From: Labia minor
Taxonomy: Eukaryota > Arthropoda > Insecta > Dermaptera > Spongiphoridae
Length of the DNA stretch: 64,000 bases
Reading direction: 5' to 3'
Assembly (NCBI GenBank): GCA_963082975.1
Contig: OY720346.1
Location: 41,629,787-41,693,786 of the forward strand
Shown: in pieces, positions 36,891 through 48,221 of the stretch
Position numbering within the stretch: position 1 is the stretch's first letter
Layout: each line of letters opens with the position of its first letter
Made by a program: the position numbers and the translations under genes
The notes under the pieces: generated by a model
What the model was told of the DNA's origin: nothing
The model's input: the letters and a program-made list of their open reading frames with translations, nothing else
Database searches by the model: none

Positions 36891-37286
36891 AAGGGGTGGC
36901 CACAATTGGTGATACTTAGAGCCATATTGAAAAATCGAAAATGTTTAAGAGCTAAATCGGAAAGTCACAGAAGCAAAAATTACGAATTAAAATACCTAAT
37001 TATATTAATAATAAGTCGTACGCCCCGCATGCAATAGTTCTCCTGTTGCTATTGTAATAAAGTAGACAGAGTTGGGATAGATTGGATACATTTTACAAAA
37101 AAGTTTTTAAAACTTGCAGAAATAACTAAATTTTAAATTTCCCTTAAATAATTATATATAAATAAATATATGTCATGACGTAGCCTTTTTCCAGTTTAAT
37201 ATATGTAAATTCTAAATTGTGATAACTTTAAATTTTTTAATTGAGCCACAATAAACTCAAAAAGAGCCACGGGTTGGCCACCGTTA
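36891..37286. mobile_element. hAT-type non-autonomous element with 8-bp TSD
   Basis: The target duplication GTCTATTA is found at 36883-36890 and 37287-37294. The ends AAGGGGTGGCCAC and, inverted, TAACGGTGGCCAA are eroded forms of a hAT-like CAGGGGTGGCCAA terminus. Inside, AGAGCCATATTGA (left) and GAGCCACAATAAA/GAGCCACGGGTTG (right) are typical of these elements. No transposase frame. Confidence 0.8.
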
Positions 37287-37917
37287 GTCTATTATATTCT
37301 GTTTCTCCAATTTTTGGTATATTAAATATGGATTGGTCACTAAAAATATTTTGAAGTATACAATGAATCTTTCAAATTCTTTTAGTTCGGTATGAATAAT
37401 AACGATTTGTAATACAACAATAATTAATTAGTGCATAATTACTCTTTGGAAGAGGACGTTCACACACATATCAAATCTTACCATTCCTACAAGTCTACTG
37501 CCTCAAATAGAAAATTATCAAATTTTGTTTATACGATATATATTAGATTAAGATTAAATTTATACAAACTAATGAGTTTTTCTTATTTTTAATTTTTTTT
37601 TATATGTTATGGTTTTAAAATTGAATTCGGCTAATTGTTATGAATCGTTTCTTGATAATTGTATTAAGCTTTTAATTACGTTGATGAATGTTTCATCACA
37701 CAAATTTAAAATGATAACCACATGGCAGAATTGTTTTTAATGGAATAGAAGGTGAAAGGATGAGGAATATAATATGTCAAATAAGTGCATTTACATTTAG
37801 TTTTCAAATTTGATGCAATTTATATTTGTAAATTTAAATTATAGAATTCAACAAGTGTTTTATATAAAAAACAAAACAACATAAAAATCTCTGTCTTTAT
37901 TCTTTTACAACAAAAGA

Positions 37918-38048
37918 AATTTTAATAGCCAAATTCATAAACAATTTAAACAAAAGTTTAAATTTATATATATTTATTTACAAACATACCCATAAGAACT
38001 TAAATTGTTGTTTAAATTGTTTATAAATTTGGATGTTAAAATTAAAAT
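37918..38048. repeat. Imperfect inverted repeat, about 45-bp arms
   Basis: The left arm contains CATAAACAATTTAAAC and TAGCCAAATT. The right arm contains GTTTAAATTGTTTATAAATT and GGATGTTAAAATT. The arms are separated by about 35 bp of AT-rich loop. Possibly a small MITE. Confidence 0.6.
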
Positions 38049-39341
38049 TAATTTTATTAAATTTCATATTACTTATATACCTCAAAGATTGGAAATAGAT
38101 TTAAGATTATTTTAACGAGTTTTATAAATTTAGATATGTCAACTATAATTGAATTTAAAAAATTAAACTTCAAAAGAATAGTTTTTAATTAAATACTCGG
38201 TGAAACTTCAAATTTATTTATATATTTGTTTTATATACATTTCGGTTGTTACACCATCATCTCAAACTTTCTTTTTCTCAACTACTAACATATAGATTTA
38301 TAGATATATCAATAAACTGAATGTTTAATTTCAAATTAGTATTAATTTTGTTTTTATAATTTTAAATTTAATCTTACTTACATACCTTATATTAAAACCA
38401 ATTATAAATATGAAAATTTGTTTTTTTAAGCTAATCTACTAATAACCTCGGACTTTCCTTAATTTTTAAATATCTTTAAATAACAAATATTAATTCTATA
38501 TCTTAACCTTAGCCTATTTAAACTATCAACTTTAAATACCAATTAATTCTTGATTTTTTTACATATATTTAATATCTAGGTCAAAAATAAAAATAATAAA
38601 ACGTTTTGATTTGTTTTAAGCAAAAATATTTTATATTTCTACCAACATTTTCATTTCATTCACCTACTAAGTATTTTCATTTCCTTTTTTAGATTTGATT
38701 GCTTTGTTTTATTTTTATTTTACTTTTTTCTGTTTTTTTTCTAATCTCATTCAAGGTTTATTTACAATGATAGAAAAACGTGAATATATTATCATTTGCG
38801 TTTTGCTTTTATTTTTTAAATTGTTTCTTTTTTGGTTTGTGAAAATGTTTTATTCGCTACTGTTAATTATTTTTTGTAACATTTTAATCCTCCTCTCTAG
38901 ATCTTTTTTTATCCAGCCCCTCAACCTTACCCCCATTTTCTCAGATCGCTATGGCTAATTGTTTGACTCTCTGACGCGTTGCCGCCCTTTTAAAACGACC
39001 CTCCCCCTCCCGTTTCTACTCACACACTTCCTCTCTTTCTCTACTACTACTTGAAGCAATCCTCCTTTCTTTAAGATCTGTTCTTCTTCATCTTCTTCTA
39101 TTTCTTTTTCCACTTTTTATTCTTTCTCTTCAATCCAACACTCACCCATCAGATACACAGGGAGATAAAAAAGAATATAAAATTGCACGTTCCTAAAAAA
39201 ATAAAAATAAATAAAAATAAAAATAAAAAAAAATAAGTAGAAATAAAAATACTGAGAATATTTAATGGGAATAGATTGGAGAAGGGTTTACGAATAAATA
39301 AAAATAAAACTAGAAATGCATTAGTGAGCATAAAAGGGTGT

Positions 39342-39376
<35 letters not shown>

Positions 39377-39610
39377 AATCGTCAAAAAAGCTATGGCCTT
39401 AAACTGATCAATAATAAAATTTCTATTTTATTAAAATTGATTTGATCAATATACTAATTAACTAGTTTATTACTTTTTTAGAATGATAATAAAGTGAAAT
39501 AAGATACGAATATACTATACCTATATATATTTAAATTGAATGCTGTTTTGTAAGAATTTTAAATTATGGTTATATTCAATATGATTAGAATAATTTTATT
39601 TTTAAACTGG

Positions 39611-39646
<36 letters not shown>
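38049..39646. other. AT-rich stretch with a C-rich island
   Basis: A GC-richer, pyrimidine-rich island lies at about 38885-39060 (GACGCGTTGCCGCCC at 38972-38986 and CCCTCCCCCTCCCG near 39000). The + strand frame 38695-38958 leads into it but is mostly F/L/I from T-rich sequence. The island could be regulatory. The rest is (TA)n and A/T runs. Confidence 0.45.
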
Positions 39647-39647
<1 letters not shown>

Positions 39648-40149
39648 GAGGACAGGCCAATAAGTCCGTGACTTTTTGAATGAAACACAGGTTTTTTGAT
39701 AAAAAATTATTTTATTTTTCAAATTAGTCTCCTTTGAGCTCTATACACTTCATCCAACGTTTCTCCAATTTCTTTATTCCTTCGAAAAAATAAGATTTGT
39801 CGAGGACCTATTTTGATAGGTATTAGTTTGTGAGATGATTTCATCGTTAGAGAGAGTCAAATCTCTTTCCGCCGAGCCATTTCTTCAGGTTTGGAAATAT
39901 GGGGCTAAATCCGGAGGGTGCAATTCGTACCCTAATTGATGGATTTTCATGGAAATTCACTTTTTTCCATTTTCATCTCCAATCACGAGGTAGTCTGCTA
40001 TTAATGGATGTCAAACAAAAACTAAAAGACTCAACTGGTTCAAATTTCATCAGGATTCAACTGATAGTTGCCTACTGTCAGGAGCAGTGTCGCCATTTCA
40101 TTTAAGAGAAAGGAAGTTCAAAAAGTCTTGATCTTATTGATCTCCCTCA
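39647..40149. mobile_element. Internally deleted mariner-like element
   Basis: The left end CGAGGACAGGCCAATAAGTC and the right end, inverted, TGAGGGAGATCAATAAGATC share a mariner-like pattern, and both go on to a GACTTTTTGAA block. Both edges abut TA. The 503-bp interior keeps fragments such as CTTCATCCAACGTTTCTCCA that look like eroded mariner transposase sequence, but no intact frame; the small + strand frame 39899-40105 is incidental. Related ends occur inside the 205-bp direct repeats at 43225 and 43962. Confidence 0.75.
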
Positions 40150-41610
40150 TATACGTATATATTCTATATAAATTACTGAGTATTTGCTTTTCTATAATAC
40201 AATTAAATTTATTATTAAAATAATAACAATTAAAAAAATTTAAATTGGAAATAGGTTTAATTAGGATTTGGCGAAACACATCACAGAGTGTTGAATGAAT
40301 TTAATAATTACTAGGTGGTTGTGTGTGTGAAATATCCTAGAATATTTTCTTATTAATGTTCTAATTAAAGTCCAGAAAAACACAATCGATAAAAACAATA
40401 ATTACTTTTCAAAATTATATTCATAAATTTGATAGAATTGTATATAATTATTATTATTATTAATTCGAAACAGTGGTTGTAATATTTTAAAGATTATAAT
40501 TTTGTTTTTTTAATGATGATTCCTTGGCCTTTGAGAAATTTCCCCTGAGGATCTATTTATAAATTAAATAAAGCCAAGTAAATGACAACTATTATAAATA
40601 TTTTGGCATCAATTTGTCTATTGCACACAGTCAGTTAATATTAAATGTTTTTAACCCTTCGGAATTGAAACCATAAATTTCTCTTTTATGAATAAATAAA
40701 CAAGCTTGAGCCACTCTTTTCCCTCATCCCACATCCCTCTCCCTCTACTCCCTCCCCCACTTACCATCAACCCTCTTTTTTCTGTTATCTTCTCTTTTTC
40801 GTGTCTATAGATTGGTCTAAGCTCTTTGCACGTCTTTGCTTATTTAGGTTGATTTACAGAGAGCGATAGAGAGGGTCTGGGAGGTGAGAGCTTGTGGAGG
40901 GATGAAGATCGGAGGTTGTTGGTGGGGGAAGGGTGGAAAAGAAAAGAGTGGGAGAAGGGTTGCTTGCTTCTCTGTGTCGTAAATCAGGCGTCATGGCGGC
41001 GACTCTTTTGCGACGACGGGCAATGTCACTTCAATTGAAATAAATGTGTCTAGAAGACTCGGAGCCCAACCCTTACTTCGTCTAACCTTCCGTCTTTTTT
41101 TTTAGATTAAAATCATTCTAAATAAAATAATAATAATGAAATTACTCTATATGAAGATAAATCATTTAAATTTAGAAATAAAAAAGTTATTTCATTTTAA
41201 AATAAATAAATATTTGTTTTATTTCTGCTTATAACTGAGAACTAAAGTATAAAATGTTTAAATATTTTCTACTTCCTTGAAATATATTATTATTTTGTTT
41301 CAATTACCGTTTTTGGCAACATTAATTTATTCTTCTCTATCCTATGTCGACCTTATAGATATTTCAATGGATCCCTAGAAGGTATAGAAGAAATATAATT
41401 GAATTATAATTAATTAATTGTAATTAATTAGCGATTAATTACTTTTAGTAACTAACTCCTTTTGTATTGCTCCGATTAATTTTTTTTAACGGATTTTGAA
41501 ACATAAATATTGATTTCAGGATAGGTTTTCATTTTGAACGTATTTAAAAAATTTTTATGGCATTAAAATTAATGATGAATAACATGTATCATAAATTATA
41601 ACATTATAAG
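40150..41610. other. Non-coding stretch with GC-richer island
   Basis: The island at about 40690-41090 switches from pyrimidine-rich to purine-rich and ends in a CpG-containing patch, GTCATGGCGGCGACTC (40991-41006). A 16-codon frame starts at that ATG and is too short to support. It might be an untranslated exon or promoter. The remainder is AT-rich. Confidence 0.4.
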
Positions 41611-42603
41611 AGACCCTTCAGTGGTTTAGTAGTTAGCACGACAGTCTACCACAGTGAAGACTCCAGTTGGGGGCTAGAGAAATTCAATAATTAATAATTT
41701 CTCTTTAAAGTTTTGAGTGAACCTAAGGGTCTATCCGCAATTAATAATAATTATAAATTATAAATAAATATTAATTTAAAGTTATACTACTAAATTTCTA
41801 ATTTTCCTTTACACTGTAAAAACCTTACTAACAAAATAATTTTATTAAATAATTTTATATAAAAATAAAAATTATTCAATTATTTTTATTAAATAAAGTG
41901 TAGTAAATTTTAAAGTTTTTCGAAATAAAATAAGTTTTGATCATAAATGAAATGTTTAAAATGAGAAGGGAGAATCTAGGCAAAGGAAGAGTTGAGGAGG
42001 AGGTTAGAGAGGAAGAAGAAAAGAAAATACGAACTAATTAAATATTTAGCTTTTTGCCGACTTTGCTGTAATAAAAGCAACAGCAGCAAACTCCATTCTA
42101 CCCCTTTTTCACCTCCTCTTTCCCCTCCAACCTCCGTGACAAACCTTTTTTCTTTCTATTTTATTATTATTATTATTTTTTTTTTATTTAATTTTTTTAA
42201 CCCTTTTCTTTTCCTCATTTGCTCGTTCTTTCCTTTTTTCTCTTTAGTCTAATCAGTCGTTATGAATTTAAAATAAAGAAATTTAAAAGAGAGAAAATGG
42301 AGAAACATAAAAAAACAAATAAAAATAAAAATAAAACGTAAATCTCAACAACTCAACAACAAAAGTATAAATGAAAGCAAGCTTTGTAATGGTGTTTGGA
42401 TGAATTGAATAGAATTATCAAAATTATTTGTACATTATTTCATCAAATGATTTTTCTTCTAAATCCTTAATAAAGAATTCAAACTATAAAATATTTACAG
42501 TATATAATTTTAATTTATATTTTGTTAACTTTTTACAGATTTTCAGATCAATATATATTATATAAGATCCCCTAGATAATTTCCTCGGCTTTTTCAATTT
42601 AAA
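41611..42603. other. Non-coding; weak tRNA-like head at left
   Basis: TGGTTTAGTAGTTAGCACGA (41629-41648) resembles an A-box of a tRNA-derived SINE but no good B-box follows. AGACCCTT at 41612 and AAGGGTCT at 41725 form a small inverted pair around it. The + frame 41992-42252 is a poly-F/S/P artefact. Confidence 0.35.
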
Positions 42604-43012
42604 AATAAAAAAAATATAAAAAACAAACTTTTTAAAAACACGCTTTTATTTAAATACACTAAAAAGGAAAAAATAATTTCTCCATACACACCACAATTTC
42701 CTTACAATTAGTCATATCTAAAAAAAGAAAGCGTGGGCGCCAAACATGCAGGGAAAGGAAAAGAATACGAAGGACATTTCATTTTATATTCACAAATTTT
42801 TCTGTTTTTTCTTTTCCACTATACTTGATAACTATGTCTATTTGAATTAGAATTTGAGTTTTTCACTGCATGTTTGGCGCCTACGCTTTCATTTTTTAGA
42901 TATGATTAATTGTAAGGAAATCGTGGTGTGTGCGGGGAAATTATTTTCTCCTTTTTAGTCCATTTAAATAAAGGCGTGTTTTTAAAAAGTTTATTTTTAT
43001 ATTTTTTTTATT
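42604..43012. mobile_element. Foldback MITE with 150-bp arms
   Basis: The left arm 42604-42753 and right arm 42864-43012 are inverted copies of each other with roughly one mismatch in ten. Shared landmarks include GGCGCCAAACATGCAG, TTTCCTTACAATTA and TTTTTAAAAACACGC. The loop is about 110 bp and has no frame. The outer ends are A/T-rich, so the target duplication could not be defined. The transcript would form a long hairpin. Confidence 0.85.
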
Positions 43013-43224
43013 TCCTAATTTTTAGTCTTGACAGAAATTTCGCCCGGTTTATGATTTCAGGTTATAGTGTGATTGTTGAAAGAATCTAATTCAGGTCGAT
43101 TCTTCACCTCAAAATACTATATATCAAATCGGTGGTATAGGGGACTGATTATTATTATTATTATTATATTATTGGTTTATATATACATATATCTTTTCAA
43201 AAAACAATATCGTCATTACTTTAT

Positions 43225-43429
43225 TTGATATTCATTTAAATTAAAAATAACACGTATCTTATTTTTACATAATAATTAAACACGATTTAAATTAATTTAA
43301 TTAAAATGATAACTTTTAGAATAAATTATTTAATTCAAATGAGTTATGAGGGGAGATCAATAAATCCGTGACTTTTTGAATGAAACCCAAGTTTTTGGAT
43401 AAAATATTAAACTAACAGGTTATATATAT
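43225..43429. repeat. 205-bp direct repeat, left copy
   Basis: Identical over its whole length to 43962-44166. It includes a mariner-type end beside TA (TGAGGGGAGATCAATAAATC at 43347-43366). The two copies exactly bracket a non-LTR 3' fragment. Confidence 0.95.
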
Positions 43430-43526
43430 TTATTTATTTATTTATTGCCCTTATTGGTTCTTACAATACATAACAATCGTATAATACAACAATATATAAC
43501 AATATAATACAATAATATCATTTTTA

Positions 43527-43577
<51 letters not shown>

Positions 43578-43961
43578 CCTTCTATCTTCATAGAACCAGG
43601 CCCTTTTGGGCATAGGCCTCTCCCAAAGTCTTCCATTCGTTTCGCGTTCTCGCCATCCTCGACCAGTTGTTTCCAGCAATCTCTATCAGATCATCCTTCC
43701 ATCTTTTATAAGGTCTTCCTCGATTTCTCTTGTTTTCCATAGGACACCACTCCGTCACTAATTTGGTCCATCTGTTGTTTTCCATTCTTGCAATATGGCC
43801 AGCCCATCTCCATTTCATCCTTCTTATATACATATTAATATGTTCCACTTTGAATTTTTTATATACTTGGTTCATATTCAACTTGTCTCTTTTCCTTTTA
43901 CCTAAAATGCTTCTAATCATCGACCTTTGGGTAGACTCGAGTTTATTCATATCTATTCTAG
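43430..43961 (-). pseudogene. 5'-truncated RTE-like retrotransposon 3' end
   Basis: The minus strand opens at the left-truncated edge (43961) directly in coding sequence, RIDMNKLESTQRSMIRSILG, and runs to a stop at 43588. It carries MKWRWAGHIARME, NRGRPYKRWKDDL and RTRNEWKTLGEAY, the usual C-terminal signature of arthropod non-LTR polyproteins (H-A-R-M, GRPxxRW and W..L.EAY motifs). After the stop come 46 A residues on this strand (43532-43577), a 100-bp 3' UTR and a terminal (AAAT)n tail (GGGCAATAAATAAATAAATA). The coding part is intact but lacks endonuclease and RT. The flanking 205-bp repeats look like an unusually long target duplication. Confidence 0.85.
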
Positions 43962-44166
43962 TTGATATTCATTTAAATTAAAAATAACACGTATCTTATT
44001 TTTACATAATAATTAAACACGATTTAAATTAATTTAATTAAAATGATAACTTTTAGAATAAATTATTTAATTCAAATGAGTTATGAGGGGAGATCAATAA
44101 ATCCGTGACTTTTTGAATGAAACCCAAGTTTTTGGATAAAATATTAAACTAACAGGTTATATATAT
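43962..44166. repeat. 205-bp direct repeat, right copy
   Basis: Exact copy of 43225-43429, offset by 737 bp. See the left copy. Confidence 0.95.
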
Positions 44167-44249
44167 ATATATGTATTTATAGATAATTACTATTTTTCAA
44201 TTTTATGTATTATATAATTAGTAATTGTTATAAAATAATACCTTCGATT

Positions 44250-44875
44250 CAGTGGCGTACCTAAGGGGGGGCGGTGGGTGCGGTCCGCACCGGGCGGCAC
44301 TTATCTTGGGGCGGCATTTTTTATATTTAGTTATAGTTGTAAGTTTACTATTTGATTTATATAAATTATGATCAACTATATGATTTCGAATATTATTTCT
44401 CGGTGCATTTAAATGCAGTTTAGTGTAAATTTTGAATTCTAATTCCAAGAACATGATAATAATTTTATTTTATTGTATTCATTAAAATTCGTTGAATTCG
44501 TAAACGCATCTTTAAGATTTTGTTCTGCAAAATTATCTTCGTTCTACAATGAGTCAATTAAGACTACAAAATCTTTCAATATTGTCAATAGAACAAGAAA
44601 TTACAAATAATATAAATTTTGAGAGCATTATACACGATTTTTCTAGTATGAAAGCTAGAAGAGTAAATATTATATAAATAGATATGTTTACGAGTGCATA
44701 CAAATATGTGTAAAAAAATTTACTCTGTGTATTAATTAATATTGATTAAATAACTTAATAATTTATTTATGTGTATTAATTTATAAAAACCACTATTTGA
44801 TTGACTTATAATATTATAGAAAGGGCGGCAAACTGGAGATCGCCCCGGGCGGCAAAAGCTCTAGGTACGCCACTG
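44250..44875. mobile_element. hAT element with 8-bp TSD
   Basis: The target duplication CTTCGATT is found at 44242-44249 and 44876-44883. The ends are CAGTGGCGTACCTA and its inverse TAGGTACGCCACTG, 14-bp perfect repeats. Just inside both ends are GC-rich blocks (CCGGGCGGCA). The 626-bp element keeps the 3' end of a transposase gene in the middle. Internally deleted, non-autonomous copy. Confidence 0.9.
44516..44677 (+). pseudogene. hAT transposase C-terminal remnant
   Basis: The stretch reads DFVLQNYLRSTMSQLRLQNL, then SILSIEQEITNNINFESIIHDF, then SSMKARRVNII and stop. The pattern YLRSTMSQxRLxxLxxLSIExE...DFxxIIxDFxxMKAR is the C-terminal end of ZMYM/hAT-like transposases, part of the dimerisation region. 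An upstream stop at 44513 closes the frame, and the catalytic part is missing. It lies correctly oriented within the 44250-44875 element. Confidence 0.85.
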
Positions 44876-45189
44876 CTTCGATTGCAGTTGTTTTCTAATA
44901 TTGTATATACATATACGAGTGATTATTATGTTTATTATTTTCATTCCTTTATTCCATTTATATTAGTTATAAAAATATTTATAAAATATAAATATTTGTT
45001 TTACTTTTTTGTGTGAAAAGTATATATTGGTAATTTCTTTTAAGAATAAATAAATAATATTTTATAAAACTGTCAAAAACAAAAGTGAAGAAAAATCATA
45101 TATTCTCGTAGGGTTGAGATAGTATATAGATATTTGATATATATTGTGTATACTAGTATAATAGGACTGAGTTCTTTCGTTTGAAAATA

Positions 45190-45690
45190 GCCGGAATAGA
45201 CATTAAGAAGTGGGAACAGATTTTCTCAAGAGCATTTTAACGCGGCACCCCATTGAGTAGGGATGAAAGAAGGAAAGGGCATGTGTATGGAGAGAAGGAG
45301 GGGTTGATTCGTTTGTTCGTTCATCTCAGGGTGCGAAATGTTAACACTGAAAATAATCTCGAGGAAAAATGAGCCATTTGGCTGGATTACGTACGCCCCG
45401 GCCGTTAAAGAAATAAAAGAAAAGAGAAGAAAACATACACCCTGTCACGATTCACGATTACATCCACGCATTCATGCAACCCTCCCCGTCTCGTTCCCCT
45501 TCTTCCCTCGAATCCATCCTCAAACTCTTCATCTCAATTTAAATAATCTCTTGCGACGGTAGTGAATTGATAAGGCTTAATACACAAGTCCTCCTCTACG
45601 TCTGTTCCGTCGTTTCTCACCCAGCGTCCAACCCCAATCACCCTCCCGCGCACTGTTCATTCCTTCCACCGCTGATCGATTAGAAACTTT
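45190..45690. other. GC-richer island of unknown role
   Basis: About 500 bp of near-balanced composition with CpGs (GATTACGTACGCCCCGGCCG, 45383-45402) in AT-rich DNA. A + frame 45338-45562 has no recognisable domain. It is some 5.6 kb upstream of the immunoglobulin exon on the same strand, so a promoter or untranslated exon is possible but unproven. Confidence 0.3.
45442..45485. repeat. 44-bp dispersed direct repeat, first copy
   Basis: CTGTCACGATTCACGATTAC through ATTCATGCAACCCTCC. It recurs at 46083-46126 with two differences in 44. Confidence 0.85.
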
Positions 45691-46082
45691 CTCTTACAAT
45701 ATTCACGAATGAATTTGAATAATGGATTTTTGTGAGTTTTCATAAAAAAAAAAAAATAAATGGAATAAAGAGGTGGGGGGAGGATGAAAAGAAAATAGAA
45801 TGGATTTTAATTAAATATATATTTCTCATTTGAACCAATATAGTTCTTTTTTTTGTTTTATTCTTAAGTGATAGGATTAAATTTGTTATAATCGAACACG
45901 TTTTTATATTTAGAGATTAAGGGTTGAAAGTGTAAGGGTGCAAAATGAAAGAAACACTTAACTCACCAAATATATTCCAATTAAAATCCATCTAGACTTT
46001 CAAACAATCCATTCTTTTATTTGTACTTAACAAATAAGCCTTTCCCTTTTTAAATATATATACTACATTATATACTTACACA

Positions 46083-46126
46083 CTGTCACGATTCACGATT
46101 ACACCCACACATTCATGCAACCCTCC
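46083..46126. repeat. 44-bp dispersed direct repeat, second copy
   Basis: Second copy of 45442-45485, 641 bp further on in the same direction. The sequences around the two copies are not alike. Confidence 0.85.
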
Positions 46127-47053
46127 TAAAACTAACTGGCCAACTCGTTTACGCCGAATTTCTATTTTTTAATATTCAATTTAAAAACCCAGATTTCCTT
46201 TTAATATGGGATCGTTTAAAGTTTTATTGATCATTTGATATGTATTTGAAAATATCTCTTAAATAGAAATTTGTATTTTTAAAGAAATTTTAGATAGGTA
46301 TTATTTTTTCTTAAGTTATTTAAATTAGTTAACCAACTACTCAATTGAATTATTAGTAGAATTAAAACGCGCAATTAAACTAATTAGTTTTAATTTTTAA
46401 AAATTAAATACCAATTTTTAGTTTCTTTGAATAACTTTCTTTTTTAATTATTTTTAAATTTTGATTCAATAATTATTATTCTTATATATAAATTTATATA
46501 TGTATAAGTAGCTATTGTAAGTAATGTGATCGACAAAAAAATTCTAATTGGAGGATTAAATTTTTTTTTTTCTCTATTCATGAATGCTTGTCTGTCCTCA
46601 TGTCAGGTCATCTGTCAAAAGAAAACAATGTTGAAATACTGAAAAAATATATTATATTTAATTTATTATCATTATTCAATTATTCATTTAATTTAATTTA
46701 AAAAAAAGAGATATAAATATAAATATCATATTTGGATATTAACGATTATTTTTTTAAGTAGTAAGTAAAATTCCCTTCCAATGCGGGTTAATTTGCTAGT
46801 ATTTTATTGAAATCCTAGAAATTAATTAATTGATATGTGATATAACTTTTATTAAAATATTAAATTCAATTAGTTTTAATTTCGTTATTTCTTAAATTTT
46901 GATATCTACCTACTTATATTTCAAAGATGCAAATCATTTAAATTTTAATTAAAATAATTTTTTTTAATAAATTTTGATGGAACTTTTTAAAGTTTTTTCA
47001 TTTTTGAAATTGTGTTGAGTGTTAAATTTGTTATAAATCACAATTATTATATT
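46127..47053. other. AT-rich non-coding stretch
   Basis: Nothing recognised. Confidence 0.6.
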
Positions 47054-47061
47054 CTCTAATG

Positions 47062-47288
47062 CAGGAATGGGCAAATACTTTTAAGCGCGGGCCAAAATGA
47101 AATTTTCAAAATGTCTCCCGGGCCAGAGGACCATATTTCGAAAACACCAAACCGGAACATTTGTAATTTTTTTTTTTAGAGCCATATTGAATGAAAGATC
47201 GAAATAAAAGACAAACTTTTTCAACGGACCGGATAAAATAAGCAAAAGGGCCGAATCCGGCCCACGGGTCGGCTTTTGCCCGCCCTTG
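47062..47288. mobile_element. hAT MITE with 8-bp TSD
   Basis: CTCTAATG is duplicated at 47054-47061 and 47289-47296. The ends are CAGGAATGGGCAAATAC and, inverted, CAAGGGCGGGCAAAAGC. Inside are GCGGGCC and GGCCC blocks in opposite orientation. 227 bp, non-coding. Confidence 0.9.
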
Positions 47289-47296
47289 CTCTAATG

Positions 47297-48221
47297 TATA
47301 TAAAGTGTGTTAATTATAAAAACGTACTTTAAAATGTGAAATAGAATATATATCTATTGTCTTGTGCAAATTAACTTTGTTAACCTTAATTAAATTAACC
47401 TTAATTAAAAAAAATGTAGATAGAATTTTCAAATTTTATTGTTAAATAAATTTTGGAATAAATATATTTATATAAAGTTTCACTTTCTTTATATATTAAT
47501 GAGGATAAAAAGAAAAAATATTAAAAATATATCAAGAGAAAATTTTCAAAATCAATTAGTAAATTAATTTAGGAATTTGAGTTTTAAGAATAATACTTTA
47601 TAATATTATATTATATTAAACAAAATAAACATTATTAATAAAATATTATAATTTACTCATGAATTATTGAATTCAAACAGAACAAAAATAGTAATTTAAA
47701 TAAGATAGCGATATAATATATTTATCATTTTTAAAAAGTACAGAAAATACTTCATCTATGTCTTTGCTTCAACTAGGAATTTCAATAACATTGTAATATT
47801 TAACAACTCCTAGATTCTAAATTCTAAGTGAGAAATAGCGATAACTATACAAATATAAAATAGTTAAAGTGAAATTTGTTTAAAATAAATAAATTTATAA
47901 AAATCAATTTTAAAATTTAATAAATATTATTAAATATATAAATTTTAAAAAAAAACCTAAAAATTCTGCCATCTCGACTTATGATAAACAAACTGTTGGA
48001 TTAAGAAAAAATTATATAAGAAAAAGAAGAAATGAAGTTATTATTATTAGTGAATAATGTGACTTAAACAGTTACATTGAAATTATACTAAATCTACAAA
48101 TCTTTTTAATATATTTTTAAAAAATTATTTGAATACATACTATATCTACATCTATTTAGGCAATTCAAAAATTTTAGATAGGTAGTTCAAGTTTAGCTTA
48201 AAAGTTATTTTTCTTTCTCTT
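47297..48221. other. AT-rich non-coding stretch
   Basis: Nothing recognised. Confidence 0.6.

Noticed and set aside
38695-38958. 87-codon hydrophobic frame that looks like a membrane protein
   Set aside because: Phe, Leu and Ile content comes from poly-T sequence; no start context or conserved residue pattern.
39899-40105. 68-codon + strand frame
   Set aside because: It falls in the deleted mariner relic, does not match mariner transposase and is incidental.
41629-41680. Possible tRNA gene
   Set aside because: An A-box-like start is present but no B-box, no acceptor stem pairing and no anticodon arm could be drawn.
41992-42252. 86-codon frame with basic start and hydrophobic end
   Set aside because: Purine-rich then T-rich simple sequence produces it.
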